This document shows, piece by piece, positions 29,401-38,242 of a stretch of 64,000 nt of DNA. Source of the stretch: Burkholderiales bacterium (GTDB lineage: Bacteria; Pseudomonadota; Gammaproteobacteria; Burkholderiales; Burkholderiaceae_C); NCBI GenBank assembly GCA_028868855.1, contig JAGWTR010000006.1:124001-188000 (forward strand), written 5' to 3'. The translations under genes were made by a program, and so were the position numbers. The notes beneath the pieces were generated by a model, which made no database searches, was not told the DNA's origin, and saw nothing but the letters and a program-made list of their open reading frames with translations. Each line of letters opens with the position of its first letter. The first letter of the stretch is position 1.

Positions 29401-29571
29401 CGCGTGCGCTCGCACCACGCCGGCCAGCGAACATTCATCGGTGATGGCCAGGGCCTCGTAGCCCAATTGGTGGGCGCGTTCGATCAACTCGCGCGGGTGC
29501 GAGGCGCCACGCTGAAAACTGAAGTTGGACAGGCAATGCAGCTCGGCATAGGCCGGCAGACCGGTGCGCAT
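26410..29571 (-). CDS. dnaE2: Error-prone DNA polymerase III alpha subunit DnaE2 (ImuC)
   Basis: 1053 residues. DnaE2 is the C-family polymerase of the ImuA-ImuB-DnaE2 mutasome and copies damaged DNA. The PHP domain starts at once (AELHCLSNFSFQRGASHP). The catalytic acidic motif PPDIDVDFEHQRRE is near residue 400, and a C-terminal OB-fold region ends the chain. It lacks the C-terminal tail of replicative DnaE. Separated by 3 bases from imuB, so it is the last gene of the imu operon read leftwards. Confidence 0.97.
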   Translation of the reverse strand: MRTGLPAYAELHCLSNFSFQRGASHPRELIERAHQLGYEALAITDECSLAGVVRAHAALKELQREALLQERQGQPVRPVTLKLLIGSEFSVHACALDGDDQVSFKLVVLACNRRGYGHLSEFITRLRRSSAKGHYRLNRDDIDPAALADCVLLLVPARPCSTPALQQLAAWAQARFAGRLWLAVELLTAWDDADWLQRLRTVGHTHQLPLVAAGDVHFHVRSRKPLQDLMSAIRLGRTMAECGLALQPNAERHLRSRLRLARHYPPELLSASVNVAARCRFKLDELSYEYPQELVPPGQTPSSHLRQLTEAGLRRRYPKGVAAAIRAQIDKELDLIHTLGYEKFFLTVEDVVRHARAIGILCQGRGSAANSAVCYCLGITEVDPARSNLLFERFISKERGEPPDIDVDFEHQRREEVIQYLYQKYGRHRTALAATVISYRTRSAVRDVGKALGFELDTVDALAKSHQWWESRDALETRLRELGLDPGHPSVQQWRALTEQLIGAPRHLSQHVGGFIIAADSLAQLVPIENAAMPERTIIQWDKDDLETLGLLKVDVLALGMLTAIRRSLDFIGQQRGQPFRMQDVPAEDPATYDMICRADTVGVFQIESRAQMSMLPRLQPRRFYDLVVQVAIVRPGPIQGGMVHPFLESRQHKRNAPYPAILEPALARTNGVPIFQEQVMQVVILGAGFTPGQADELRRAMGAWKRKGGLEPFKDRIIEGLAFTTHDRPFAERIFEMIKGFGDYGFPESHAASFALLAYVSAWLKCHEPAAFLAGLLNSQPMGFYSASQLVQDAQRHGVQVLPVDIAHSELACTLPQGNTVRLGLQHVAGLGSGAVQRIVAARQAHPFANVNDLARRAQLDQGELRHLASADALHSLAGHRRQQVWDAAALHRAPGLLRDAPVHEDTLALSPAPEGEEIVFDYAATGLSLRRHPLALLRPLLLKRRLQSAEVLHAYPHGRLARTCGIVTMRQQPGTAKGTIFVSLEDETGSVNVIVWTKIRDRHRTALLQARLLAVYGVWQSVGGVSNLVAQYLEDLTPLLGRLNTSSRNFH

Positions 29572-29574
29572 GAT

Positions 29575-30906
29575 TCATCCATACAGGCCATGCAGATACC
29601 AGTTCGCGGCCTGTGTCGTGGGCGCCTCGTCGCCCGGCAGGCGCTCGCGAAACACCCACAGCAGGCCGGCCATGCTGGAGCGGGCCACGAAGTAGTCGCG
29701 CGCCTGGCGTCCGCTCAGGCGGGTGTCCCACCAGCCGCTTTCGATGCGGTGCGGGCCGGCGAGCAGGGTGAGCGGGCCGTGGTAGAGGGGGCGCTCATCG
29801 CGTTGTGACAAGGGCAGCGGCTCGTCCAGCAGCCAGGCGGGCAGGGGCAGCTGGTGCGTGGCGGCTGGGTGGGTGGGTGTGCCCCGGGCGGCTCTGGAGG
29901 GGGGCTCGGTGGCGCTCACCCAGGTTTGCATGTGGCCCGGTCGATGGTCGGCGCGCAATTGCGGCCGCACAACGCGCTCGGGCCCCAGGCGGATGGTCAG
30001 GCGTTCCAGGGTCTGCGTGAAGGCTTCGCCATCGGGCTGGGCATCGGCCCATAAAGAGCCCGCCTGGTCGGGCAGCCGTTCGACCTCGCTGGCGTGCAGG
30101 CTCAACTCGCCGACGGGCGCCTTGAGCTGGATCTTGGCCAGATGCTCGCCCAGCAGTCTTCCCAGGTGCTGCACGGCGCGGACGGGTTCGGCGGTGCGCA
30201 CCTCCACCTCGCCGCCATCGCCTGCGGCCCGCGAAGGCATGTCATGCCGCCAGCGCAGGACGATGGCCCGCACGCCGGCATGTCGTGCGCTGAGCCAGCC
30301 CTGCAAGCGCGCCAGCAGGTGCCCGGCAGCCAGCAGCACGGCCTGGCTCGATTCGACGCGGCCGGGCAACTCCAGTCGCTCGTCAAACACCTCGGGCAGC
30401 GTCACCCAGGCATGTGTTTCAGGGCGCAGGCCATAGGCCTGGTCCAGCGCGTCGAGCAGGTCGGCGCCAAAGCGCCGCGCCATGCCGCTGCGCGGTAGGC
30501 GTCGCACATCGCCCAGGCTGCGACACCCCAGTCGTGCCAGCGTGTCGCGGTGCGTGGCGACGGCGCTCAAGGTGTCCAGCGGCAAGTCATTGAGTACCTC
30601 GCTCCAGGCCTGGCTCATGCCATCGCCGCCGCCGTGGCGTGACAGGGCCAGGGCGCCCAGGCTGGTGGGCGCCCAACTGAGCGCGCGAAAGCCCAGGCTG
30701 GAGGCCTCGGCCAGCATGCGTTTGCGCAGCGCTGCCTCGCCCCCGAAAAGGCGCAGGCTGGCCGAGGCCTCGATCACCACGGACTCTTCCAGCACGGCCA
30801 CGCGCGGGCTGAACTGCAAGGCCCACCAGCTCAACAGACGTTGCTGCAAGGCGGCTTGCTCAGGCGAGGCCTCAGTGGTGCAGGGGATCAGCGATAGCCA
30901 GAGCAT
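29575..30906 (-). CDS. imuB: Y-family polymerase-like mutasome protein ImuB
   Basis: 443 residues from the ATG at 30906 (MLWLSLIPC). It has the Y-family fold, but the acidic catalytic residues found at the start of DinB-type enzymes are missing: the N-terminus lacks the D-x-D pattern. This is characteristic of ImuB, a non-catalytic hub that binds the beta clamp and DnaE2. The region DVRRLPRSGMARRFG is the helix-hairpin-helix-like part of the family. The gene overlaps the end of imuA by 35 bases and is 3 bases from dnaE2. Confidence 0.93.
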   Translation of the reverse strand: MLWLSLIPCTTEASPEQAALQQRLLSWWALQFSPRVAVLEESVVIEASASLRLFGGEAALRKRMLAEASSLGFRALSWAPTSLGALALSRHGGGDGMSQAWSEVLNDLPLDTLSAVATHRDTLARLGCRSLGDVRRLPRSGMARRFGADLLDALDQAYGLRPETHAWVTLPEVFDERLELPGRVESSQAVLLAAGHLLARLQGWLSARHAGVRAIVLRWRHDMPSRAAGDGGEVEVRTAEPVRAVQHLGRLLGEHLAKIQLKAPVGELSLHASEVERLPDQAGSLWADAQPDGEAFTQTLERLTIRLGPERVVRPQLRADHRPGHMQTWVSATEPPSRAARGTPTHPAATHQLPLPAWLLDEPLPLSQRDERPLYHGPLTLLAGPHRIESGWWDTRLSGRQARDYFVARSSMAGLLWVFRERLPGDEAPTTQAANWYLHGLYG

Positions 30907-31678
30907 GGGTTTCTTTCGGGGCGGGGGGCTGGGCACGCAGGGGGTGCGTGGGGCGTGTGAGGTTGGGCCGGTCCAGGGTGTCCAACCCGAGGGGCCAGGC
31001 GCGCAAGGTGATCGCTTCGTCGCGCACCGGCCCACGGCGTTTGAGAAGGTGCACGCTCAGGTCACCGGCTTGCGCGCTCAAGCTCAGCAACACGCGCAAG
31101 GGCGCTGCTGAAGACTCGCCGCGTGCCTGCGCCGGGCGCAGCAGAAACACCGGGGCATCGCAGTGCAAGGCCCAGGTCTGCAGACGCCGGATATGGGCGG
31201 CTTGCGCTTGCGGCAGCCAGGCCACGATGGCGCCCAACTCGCGGGCCGAGCCGGGGCCTTTGATCAGCTGCTCGGTGGCCCACAGCCGCTCGGGCGTGGA
31301 GCGGGCCTGCACCCACACCAGGCGGGAGGCGGCCACACCGGCCTGTTGCAGCCCCGGCGCGTGCGGTGGGTGAGGCGGGCCGATCAGCACCACGGGCAAA
31401 CGGCTGTCGAGCTGACTCAGGCAGGGCAGCAGCAGGCGCCATTCCGCCAGGGGCTGAGTGGGGCGGGGTGGCTGTTGCAGGACTTCGGTCAGGGCATGCG
31501 TGGGCCAGCCGCCGCCAGGTAATTCGCGGTCCAGCGCCTCAAAGCCGGTGGCGCAAGTGCGCTCGGTCACCCGACCCAGGCGATCGGCGCGCCACAGCGC
31601 AGCCTCAACGGCGCGCGGCAAGGGCTGGGGGAGGGGTCGACCAGAAAGGGGAAACGGCGCAGGGCCCACGGTATCCAT
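30872..31678 (-). CDS. imuA: Translesion synthesis-associated protein ImuA
   Basis: 268 residues. First gene of the imuA-imuB-dnaE2 operon. It begins with the typical VEAALWRADRLG and has a RecA/SulA-like core (GFEALDRELPGGGWPTHALTEVL) without a normal Walker A. ImuA supports ImuB/DnaE2-dependent mutagenesis after DNA damage. The only in-frame ATG is at 31678; it lies just 6 bases after a TATAAA and carries only a weak AAGG, so the mRNA may be nearly leaderless or the start may differ. Directly behind a LexA box. Confidence 0.9.
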   Translation of the reverse strand: MDTVGPAPFPLSGRPLPQPLPRAVEAALWRADRLGRVTERTCATGFEALDRELPGGGWPTHALTEVLQQPPRPTQPLAEWRLLLPCLSQLDSRLPVVLIGPPHPPHAPGLQQAGVAASRLVWVQARSTPERLWATEQLIKGPGSARELGAIVAWLPQAQAAHIRRLQTWALHCDAPVFLLRPAQARGESSAAPLRVLLSLSAQAGDLSVHLLKRRGPVRDEAITLRAWPLGLDTLDRPNLTRPTHPLRAQPPAPKETHALAIADPLHH

Positions 31679-31689
31679 GCGCCTTTATA

Positions 31690-31705
31690 CTGTAAATACA
31701 TACAG
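31690..31705. promoter_or_regulatory. LexA (SOS) operator of the imuA operon
   Basis: CTGTAAATACATACAG matches the LexA consensus CTGT-N8-ACAG exactly. It ends 12 bases before the imuA start. On the minus strand it lies between a weak CTGGAC (-35-like) and a TATAAA (-10-like), so LexA would block the polymerase directly. The SDR gene on the plus strand begins 70 bases away and could also be affected. Confidence 0.92.
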
Positions 31706-31775
31706 TAGTCCAGGCGGTTTATGACATAGACTGTGACCAATGGCCTCATTGTCCGGGGCTGGACAGGAGCGTATC

Positions 31776-32543
31776 TTGATCGTTGCTGATAGCGTATTTT
31801 TGATCACCGGGGGGAGCTCCGGTTTGGGGGCTGCTGTGGCGCGGATGGCGCTGGAACAGGGGGCCCGTGTGGTGATCGCCGATCTGGCCGAACCCATCGA
31901 CTCGGCCTTGCCGGGGGGCAGCGCCGAGCGCTGGGCCTACGTCAAAACCGATGTCACGCAAGAGGCCAGCGGCATCGCCGCCGTGCAGGTCGCCATGGAT
32001 CGTTTCGGGCGTCTGGACGTGCTGGTCAATGCGGCCGGCATCGCCCCGGCTGAAAAGATCAACGGCAAGAACGGCCCACATCGCCTGAGCGTGTTCGCCA
32101 AGACGATCGAGGTCAACCTGATCGGCACCTTCAACATGATGCGTCTGGCGGTGCCCGCCTTCGTGGCCTCGGGCGCGCTGCCCGACGCATCGGCGGGCGT
32201 GATCATCAACACCGCCTCGGTGGCGGCGTTTGACGGCCAGATCGGCCAGACCGCCTATGCGGCTTCCAAGGGGGGCATCGTGGCCATGACCCTGCCCGCT
32301 GCACGCGAACTGGCGCGGGATCGGGTGCGTGTGCTGACGATCGCCCCGGGCATCTTCGAGACGCCCATGCTCAAGGGCCTGCCGCAAGAAGTGCAGGACT
32401 CGCTGGCGGCCACCGTACCGCACCCCGCGCGGCTGGGTCGCCCGGCGGAATTCGCCGCCTTGGTGCGCCACATGGTGGAGAACGAATACCTCAATGGCGA
32501 GGTGGTGCGCCTGGACGGCGCCATCCGGATGGCGGCCAAATGA
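31776..32543 (+). CDS. SDR-family dehydrogenase, 3-hydroxyacyl-CoA / HSD10-like
   Basis: 255 residues from a TTG at 31776 that has AGGAG seven bases upstream; an ATG at 31740 would add 12 unrelated residues. The Rossmann motif is TGGSSGLG, and the NAG-like NAAGIAP follows. Active-site residues are Ser in INTASVAAFDG and Tyr-x-x-x-Lys in YAASKGG. Similar proteins oxidise 3-hydroxy(-2-methyl)acyl-CoA with NAD. It heads a run with a thiolase and an acyl-CoA dehydrogenase, which supports that role. Confidence 0.88.
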   Translation: MIVADSVFLITGGSSGLGAAVARMALEQGARVVIADLAEPIDSALPGGSAERWAYVKTDVTQEASGIAAVQVAMDRFGRLDVLVNAAGIAPAEKINGKNGPHRLSVFAKTIEVNLIGTFNMMRLAVPAFVASGALPDASAGVIINTASVAAFDGQIGQTAYAASKGGIVAMTLPAARELARDRVRVLTIAPGIFETPMLKGLPQEVQDSLAATVPHPARLGRPAEFAALVRHMVENEYLNGEVVRLDGAIRMAAK

Positions 32544-32569
32544 TCACGAACGACCGGAGCACCCACCAC

Positions 32570-33751
32570 ATGAGCGCCGACCCCATCGTCATCTTGAGCG
32601 CCCGACGCACGCCGATCGGATCGTTCCAAGGCCAGTTCGCGACCACGCCCGCGCCCCGCTTGGGGGCCGCCGCCATCGCCGCAGCGGTGCAGGAATCGGG
32701 CGTGCCCCCCGCCGAGGTCGACGAAGTGCTGATGGGCTGCTGCCTGATGGCCGGTCTGGGGCAGGCCCCGGCCCGCCAGGCGCTGATCCACGCCGGCTTG
32801 CCGCACAGTGTGCCGGCAACCACGCTGACCAAGATGTGCGGCTCGGGCATGAAGACGGTCGCGCTGGGGCATGACCTGCTGCGCGCCGAGTCGGCTCGGG
32901 TGGTGGTGGCCGGTGGCATGGAGTCCATGAGCAATGCGCCCTACCTGTTGCCCACGGCCCGCACCGGTCAGCGCCTGGGGCATGGCCAGACCCTCGACCA
33001 CATGTTCTTTGATGGCCTGCAAGACGCCTATGGCCACGAGCTGATGGGCCATTACGCCGACCTGATCGCCGAGGAATACGGCGTCACGCGCGCCGAGCAG
33101 GATGCCTACGCCATCGAGTCCGTGCGCCGCGCGCAGGCAGCCGTGGCCGAGGGGGCCTTTGCCCGCGAGATCACGCCGGTGCAGCCGGCAGGCTCTGCCT
33201 TGGAGGCCCTCGCGCAAGACGAAACCCCGGGCAAATGCCGCCCCGCCAAGATCGCCCAGCTCAAGCCCGCGTTTCGCCCCCATGGCACGATCACGCCGGC
33301 CAGTTCGGCCTCCATCTCCGATGGCGCAGCGGCGTTGGTGCTGACCCGAGCCTCGCTGGCGCAATCGCGTGGCTGGGTTGCGCAGGCGCGCATCGTGGCC
33401 CACACCACCCATGCGGCCGACCCGGCCCGCTTTGCCACCGCGCCCGTCGAGGCGATTCGTCAACTGATGAACAAGACCGGTTGGCAAGCCGCCGATGTCG
33501 ACCTGTACGAAATCAACGAAGCCTTTGCCGTGGTCACGCTCATCGCCATGCGCGAGTTGAGCCTGCCCGCTGACAAGGTCAATGTGCTGGGCGGCGCCTG
33601 CGCGATGGGCCACCCGATTGGCGCCACCGGCGCGCGCATCGTCGTCACGCTGCTGCATGCCTTGCGCTCACGCGGCCTGTCGCGCGGCATCGCCTCGCTG
33701 TGCATTGGCGGTGGCGAAGCCATGGCCCTGGCCATCGAGGTGGTGAAGTGA
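32570..33751 (+). CDS. Acetyl-CoA acyltransferase (thiolase)
   Basis: 393 residues from the ATG at 32570 ([19 protein letters not shown]), which has GGAG upstream; an ATG at 32540 overlaps the previous stop and may also be used. The nucleophilic cysteine is in [10 protein letters not shown]. The second-half residues are in [17 protein letters not shown] and SLCIGGGEA. It cleaves or forms 3-ketoacyl-CoA. The stop overlaps the GTG start of the acyl-CoA dehydrogenase. Confidence 0.95.
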   Translation: MSADPIVILSARRTPIGSFQGQFATTPAPRLGAAAIAAAVQESGVPPAEVDEVLMGCCLMAGLGQAPARQALIHAGLPHSVPATTLTKMCGSGMKTVALGHDLLRAESARVVVAGGMESMSNAPYLLPTARTGQRLGHGQTLDHMFFDGLQDAYGHELMGHYADLIAEEYGVTRAEQDAYAIESVRRAQAAVAEGAFAREITPVQPAGSALEALAQDETPGKCRPAKIAQLKPAFRPHGTITPASSASISDGAAALVLTRASLAQSRGWVAQARIVAHTTHAADPARFATAPVEAIRQLMNKTGWQAADVDLYEINEAFAVVTLIAMRELSLPADKVNVLGGACAMGHPIGATGARIVVTLLHALRSRGLSRGIASLCIGGGEAMALAIEVVK

Positions 33752-34893
33752 GCAACGCCATGGACGCCTTGCTCACCGAAGACCAGCGCTTGTTGCGCGA
33801 TGCCGCGCGGGTCTTTTCGCAGCAACAGCTCGCGCCTCAAGCGGCGCAATGGGACCAGGACCACGCGCTGCCCGCCAGCATCGTCCGTGACATGGGCGCC
33901 ATGGGTTTGCTGGGCATGACGGTGCCGCCGCAATGGGGTGGCACGCGCACCGACGACCTGAGCTATGCCCTGGCCGTTGAAGAGGTGGCGGCCGGCTGCG
34001 CCTCGTGCGCCGTGCTGATGAGCGTGCACAGCTCGGTGGGCTGCGTGCCCATCTTGAAGTTCGGCACCGAGGCGCAAAAACAGGCCTGGCTGCCCGCGCT
34101 GGCCGCTGGCGAGAAAATCGGTGCCTTCTGCCTGACCGAGCCCCACAGCGGCTCCGAGGCCGATGCCTTGCGCAGCCGCGCCGTCCTGCACGATGGCCAT
34201 TGGGTCTTGAATGGCAGCAAGCAGTTCGTCACCAATGGGGCCATCGCGTCCGTCGCGATCGTCTTTGCCGTGACCGATCCGGCCTTGGGCAAGAAAGGCA
34301 TCTCCGCCTTCCTCGTGCCCACCGACACCCCCGGTTTCAAGGTGGGCGCCCCCGAGCGCAAGATGGGCATCCGGGCCTCGGACACCTGCCCGATCATGCT
34401 CGACGACTGCCGCATCCCTGAGTCCAATTTGTTGGGCGAGCGTGGACAGGGTTTGAAGATCGCGCTGTCGAACCTGGAAGGCGGGCGCATCGGCATTGCC
34501 GCGCAAGCCCTGGGCATTGCGCGCGCGGCCTTTGACGAGGCGTGTGCCTACGCCAAGGAGCGCGTGCAGTTTGGCAAGCCCATTGCCGAGCACCAGGCCA
34601 TTGCCCACGCGCTGGCCGACATGGCCACCCAGCTCAGCGCCGCGCGCCTGCTGGTGCACCATGCGGCGCGTTTGCGCACCCTGGGTCAGCCGTGCGCCTC
34701 AGAAGTCGCGCAGGCCAAGCTGTTTGCCTCCGAGATGGCCGAGCGTGTGTGCTCCAAGGCGATTCAGATCCATGGCGGTTATGGCTATCTGCAGGACTAC
34801 CCTGCAGAGCGCCATTACCGCGATGCGCGCATCACGCAGATCTATGAAGGCACCAGCGAAATTCAACGACTGGTGATTGCGCGCCACCTCTGA
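33748..34893 (+). CDS. Acyl-CoA dehydrogenase
   Basis: 381 residues from the GTG at 33748, which overlaps the thiolase stop (GTGA) and has GAGG upstream; ATG 33760 is the alternative. FAD enzyme of the short-chain type: [12 protein letters not shown] binds the flavin and [12 protein letters not shown] is the next block. The catalytic Glu is in [10 protein letters not shown] near the C-terminus. With the SDR and thiolase it gives three of four beta-oxidation steps; no enoyl-CoA hydratase is present. Chain specificity, for example 2-methylbutyryl-CoA from isoleucine, is only a guess. Confidence 0.93.
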   Translation: MSNAMDALLTEDQRLLRDAARVFSQQQLAPQAAQWDQDHALPASIVRDMGAMGLLGMTVPPQWGGTRTDDLSYALAVEEVAAGCASCAVLMSVHSSVGCVPILKFGTEAQKQAWLPALAAGEKIGAFCLTEPHSGSEADALRSRAVLHDGHWVLNGSKQFVTNGAIASVAIVFAVTDPALGKKGISAFLVPTDTPGFKVGAPERKMGIRASDTCPIMLDDCRIPESNLLGERGQGLKIALSNLEGGRIGIAAQALGIARAAFDEACAYAKERVQFGKPIAEHQAIAHALADMATQLSAARLLVHHAARLRTLGQPCASEVAQAKLFASEMAERVCSKAIQIHGGYGYLQDYPAERHYRDARITQIYEGTSEIQRLVIARHL

Positions 34894-34917
34894 GGCGGCA
34901 CACCTGGACGCGTCAAC

Positions 34918-36039
34918 TCAGTGCGCCGCGACCCGCGCTGCGACAGGCGCAATTTCTGCGGGCAGGTGCTTGATGCCTTCGGTGACATAGGCGACGAACT
35001 CCTCGTCCGTCACGGTGTGCGATTGCGCAATCTTGCGCGCAAAGAGCTTGTGCGCATTGATGTAGTTGGCGTAGAGGGACAGATGCTGTTCCAAAACGGT
35101 TTCCACCAGCGACAAGGGGCTGTCATCCCGCTGCATCAAGGTGATATTGGTGAGCCCCAGTTGCTCGCAGATCATCGACAGCGCCGATTTGATCTGTGGG
35201 CACTGGTCCGATGTCAGGTGGTGGATGTCGCCGTCGACCAGGCCGGTGTTCAGGACCAGACGGATGTCGCTCATCAACAGGTCGATGGGGATGAAATTGA
35301 CCTGACCTTGGGGCATGCAAAAAAGTCGCACCGGCTCATTGACGCCCGTGACGGCGCGCTTGAGGCGGCGCAACTCGCGCAGGAAGCCATACAGCGCCGT
35401 GTCGCTGCCACCGGGGTTCTTGGTTTGAGAATTGCCGATCACCATGGACGGGCGGAAGATCGTCACGGGCAGCTTGATGGCGTGGCAGGTTTCCATCACC
35501 GTGTGCTCGGCCTGGCACTTGCTCTCTTCGTAGTAGTTGCAGAAACTGCGGTCGGGCGAATGCAGGGATTCGGGGACGGGGCCATTGCCGCGGCCGCTGG
35601 TGTAGGCGGTCGATATGTAAATGAAATGCTCGATGTGGGCCGCTTGGCAGAACTGGACGGCATACAGCGCGCCATCGATGTTGGTGGACTTGATGTGGTC
35701 CCTGCGGTGCTCCTCGAAATTGAGGGACGCCGCGAAATGCCAGAACTGCGCAAGGTGGGCTTGCTGGAGTTCAAGCAGGTCGCTGTCGCTCACACCGAAG
35801 CGCGGCTTGGAGATGTCTCCCTGGACGATGGTGACTCGTTGCAGCAGGGCTTCGATGTCGGGTTTGACGCTGTACGAGACAGCCGCCAGTTGCAAGGCTG
35901 ATACCAGCTTGTCGCGACGGATCTGCTCGGTTTCGCCACGGATGAGCACATAGGCGCGCTCGAACTGCGTGCCCACAAAACCGATCAGGAAGTGACTCCC
36001 CAGAAAACCCGTGGAACCCGTGAGAAAAATCGTACTCAT
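34918..36039 (-). CDS. Extended SDR / thioester reductase-like NAD(P)-dependent oxidoreductase
   Basis: 373 residues. N-terminal TGSTGFLGSHFL is the NADP-binding motif of extended SDRs, and the catalytic Tyr-x-x-x-Lys is in NYYEESKCQAE. FRPSMVIGNS and the later FIPIDLL are shared with fatty acyl-CoA reductase (male sterility) and thioester reductase domains. It could reduce an acyl thioester or act as a nucleotide-sugar epimerase; the former fits better. Stands alone on the minus strand with a perfect CRP-type palindrome just upstream. Confidence 0.8.
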   Translation of the reverse strand: MSTIFLTGSTGFLGSHFLIGFVGTQFERAYVLIRGETEQIRRDKLVSALQLAAVSYSVKPDIEALLQRVTIVQGDISKPRFGVSDSDLLELQQAHLAQFWHFAASLNFEEHRRDHIKSTNIDGALYAVQFCQAAHIEHFIYISTAYTSGRGNGPVPESLHSPDRSFCNYYEESKCQAEHTVMETCHAIKLPVTIFRPSMVIGNSQTKNPGGSDTALYGFLRELRRLKRAVTGVNEPVRLFCMPQGQVNFIPIDLLMSDIRLVLNTGLVDGDIHHLTSDQCPQIKSALSMICEQLGLTNITLMQRDDSPLSLVETVLEQHLSLYANYINAHKLFARKIAQSHTVTDEEFVAYVTEGIKHLPAEIAPVAARVAAH

Positions 36040-36070
36040 GCTGGGGAAATCCCTCTGTTTGGTGGAAAAA

Positions 36071-36088
36071 GTGTGACTTTGTTCACAC
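36071..36088. promoter_or_regulatory. CRP-type palindrome
   Basis: GTGTGACTTTGTTCACAC is perfectly symmetric and contains TGTGA-N6-TCACA, the CRP/Vfr consensus half-sites with correct spacing. It lies in the 89-base gap between the hemerythrin stop and the start of the acyl reductase-like gene, centred 40 bases before that start. This is too close for ordinary activation from -41.5 unless the mRNA is leaderless, so repression is as likely. Confidence 0.65.
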
Positions 36089-36128
36089 TCTACACCACGC
36101 AGGCATGGGCGCTGCCTGAGGGTGGACC

Positions 36129-36539
36129 TCAGCGTCCAGCGCGCCTGGCGGTCAGGAAATCGCGTATTTCACGGTCAGATCGGCGGATGTGCAGCGACAG
36201 CCAGTCGCGCAGTAGCGTCGAGAGCTGTGAGGCCGTGGTGAGGCTGCCTTGGGCGTACTTCTTCTGCAGTGCATGCAGTTCGGCGACGAACTTCTGGTGT
36301 TCACGCTGGTGGGCGTCGAGCCGCGGGAATTTCAGCGCCGCCATGATCTGTTCCTCGCGCGTGATGTGCTGCTCGGTGTCGCTCAGCAACTGGTCCAGCA
36401 ACTGGCCGACCACCTCCTGACCAGAGCCCTGGCTGGTGGCGGTGTGCAATTCGTTCACCATGTTGACCAGGTGTTGATGGTCGACATCAATCGGACCGTT
36501 GTCGATGACCAGATCGGCGGCCCATTCAAAATACGCCAT
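36129..36539 (-). CDS. Bacteriohemerythrin
   Basis: 136 residues from the ATG at 36539, with GGGAGG seven bases upstream. All seven di-iron ligands of the family can be read: His21, His58, Glu62, His77, His81, His117 and Asp122. Such proteins bind oxygen reversibly and serve in sensing or delivery. It follows the chemoreceptor gene by 22 bases on the same strand, so the two are probably one operon, which suggests oxygen sensing or buffering linked to taxis. Confidence 0.95.
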   Translation of the reverse strand: MAYFEWAADLVIDNGPIDVDHQHLVNMVNELHTATSQGSGQEVVGQLLDQLLSDTEQHITREEQIMAALKFPRLDAHQREHQKFVAELHALQKKYAQGSLTTASQLSTLLRDWLSLHIRRSDREIRDFLTARRAGR

Positions 36540-36561
36540 GCTGCCTCCCCTTGGTCGCGGT

Positions 36562-38130
36562 TTACCCTGCCGCCAGGGCATGTGCGCCCTGCAGCTTGAA
36601 CACATCGACCGACTGCACCAGCGTTCTGGCCTGGTGTTCCAGTGATTGGGCGGCCGCAGCGGCTTCTTCCACCAGGGCTGCATTGCCTTGCGTCACCTGA
36701 TCCATCTGTCCCATGGCCTGATTGATCTGGTCAATCCCTGCGGCCTGCTCTCGGGTGGCGACGGTCAGGTCATTCATGATGTCGGCGACACGGCGCACCC
36801 GGACGACGATTTCGTCCATGGTGCTGCCAGCCTGCTCCACCAGTTGGCAACCCTGCGTCACGTTGCCAACGGAGGCCTCGATCAAGGTTTTGATTTCCTT
36901 GGCGGCCGTGGCCGAGCGGCCAGCCAGGCTGCGCACCTCGGTGGCCACCACCGCAAAGCCGCGGCCTTGTTCGCCAGCCCGGGCCGCTTCCACGGCGGCG
37001 TTCAGCGCCAGGATGTTGGTTTGGAAGGCGATGCCATCAATCACGCCGATGATGTCGGCAATCTTGCGCGACGAGACATTGATGGCCTCCATGGTCTGCA
37101 CCACCTGCGCCACCACGGCGCCGCCGTGCGCGGCGGTCGTCGCTGCGGCGGAGGCCACCTCATTGGCATGCCCGCCACTTTCGAAGTTTTGTTTCACAGT
37201 GGCGGCCAGTTGCTCCACCGACGCGGCGATCTGTTGCAAGGTACTGGCCTGTTCTTCGGTGCGTTGCGACAGGTCGAGGTTGCCTGCAGCAATCTGGCTG
37301 GTGGCCGTTGAAATCGAGTCGGAACCGCTGCGCACCTCACCGACGATGCCGACCAGGTTGCCATTCATGGTTTGCAGCGCTTCCAGCAAACGAGCCACCT
37401 CATCGCGGCCGCGCACTCTGACCTGGCCGGTCAAATCGCCAGCGGCCACCTTCTGCGCCAGGCGCAGCGCTTGACGGAGCGGTCGGGTGATGGAGCGCGT
37501 GATCAACGTGGCGGCCCCGACGCCGATCAACAGTCCCACGATCGCCAGCCCCAACATCAGCTGACGTGCCGAGTCGATGTGCTGTTGCACATCGGCGCTG
37601 CTGGCCGAGACAATCTCCTTTTGAAGGTTGCTCAGGGCCATGATGGGTTCCTGCAAGGCATCAATGGCGGGCAAGGTTTCCGTGTTCATGACCCCAATGG
37701 CTTCGTCTCGTTGTCCGCTGGCCACCAGTTGCCGCACCTTGGAGAACGATGCGACATAGTGGCCGCGCTTTTCCTTGATGGTGGCCAGGAGCGCTTTTCC
37801 AGCGGGCAAATACACCAATCGGTCCAGCGTGATGAAGGCCTCGTCAATGGCCTTCTTGTTGAGGTCGATGGCTTCATTGATGCGCACCAACTGCGCAGGG
37901 TCGGTGGCGATCAACAGCTCCATGGTCCGCCGGGCATTGGCCCGTGTGGTCGCGTTGATGACGCTGGCTGCCTCGGCCTTCACCCAGTCTTTTTCGATGA
38001 TCCGCCGGTTGACCTGGCCCACTTCGTTGAACCGCAGCGTGGCGACCACGTTGACGGCGCCCAGCATCAGCAGCAGCATCGCAAAGCCGAAGGCCAGTCG
38101 TTGCCCGATGCCCAGATTGATTATTCTCAC
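36562..38130 (-). CDS. Methyl-accepting chemotaxis protein
   Basis: 522 residues. Transmembrane helix 1 at about 10-32, a helical four-helix-bundle periplasmic domain (about 35-190, 4HB_MCP type), transmembrane helix 2 at about 191-212, a HAMP segment (RSITRPLRQALRLAQKVAAGDL), then the signalling domain with the conserved hairpin GIAFQTNILALNAAVEAARAG. No C-terminal pentapeptide of the NWETF type; it ends HALAAG. Upstream gene of the hemerythrin operon, with an FNR-type box 113 bases before its start. Confidence 0.96.
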   Translation of the reverse strand: MRIINLGIGQRLAFGFAMLLLMLGAVNVVATLRFNEVGQVNRRIIEKDWVKAEAASVINATTRANARRTMELLIATDPAQLVRINEAIDLNKKAIDEAFITLDRLVYLPAGKALLATIKEKRGHYVASFSKVRQLVASGQRDEAIGVMNTETLPAIDALQEPIMALSNLQKEIVSASSADVQQHIDSARQLMLGLAIVGLLIGVGAATLITRSITRPLRQALRLAQKVAAGDLTGQVRVRGRDEVARLLEALQTMNGNLVGIVGEVRSGSDSISTATSQIAAGNLDLSQRTEEQASTLQQIAASVEQLAATVKQNFESGGHANEVASAAATTAAHGGAVVAQVVQTMEAINVSSRKIADIIGVIDGIAFQTNILALNAAVEAARAGEQGRGFAVVATEVRSLAGRSATAAKEIKTLIEASVGNVTQGCQLVEQAGSTMDEIVVRVRRVADIMNDLTVATREQAAGIDQINQAMGQMDQVTQGNAALVEEAAAAAQSLEHQARTLVQSVDVFKLQGAHALAAG

Positions 38131-38242
38131 GATGTGCCCTTATGGAAGCTCAAATGCTGTCGAGCAGTTTAGGAGGGCTCGACTGGGAGCTCAGTGAATT
38201 TATTCCCCGGTCTTGCCTATTCGGATGGGAATGAGACGCAGC

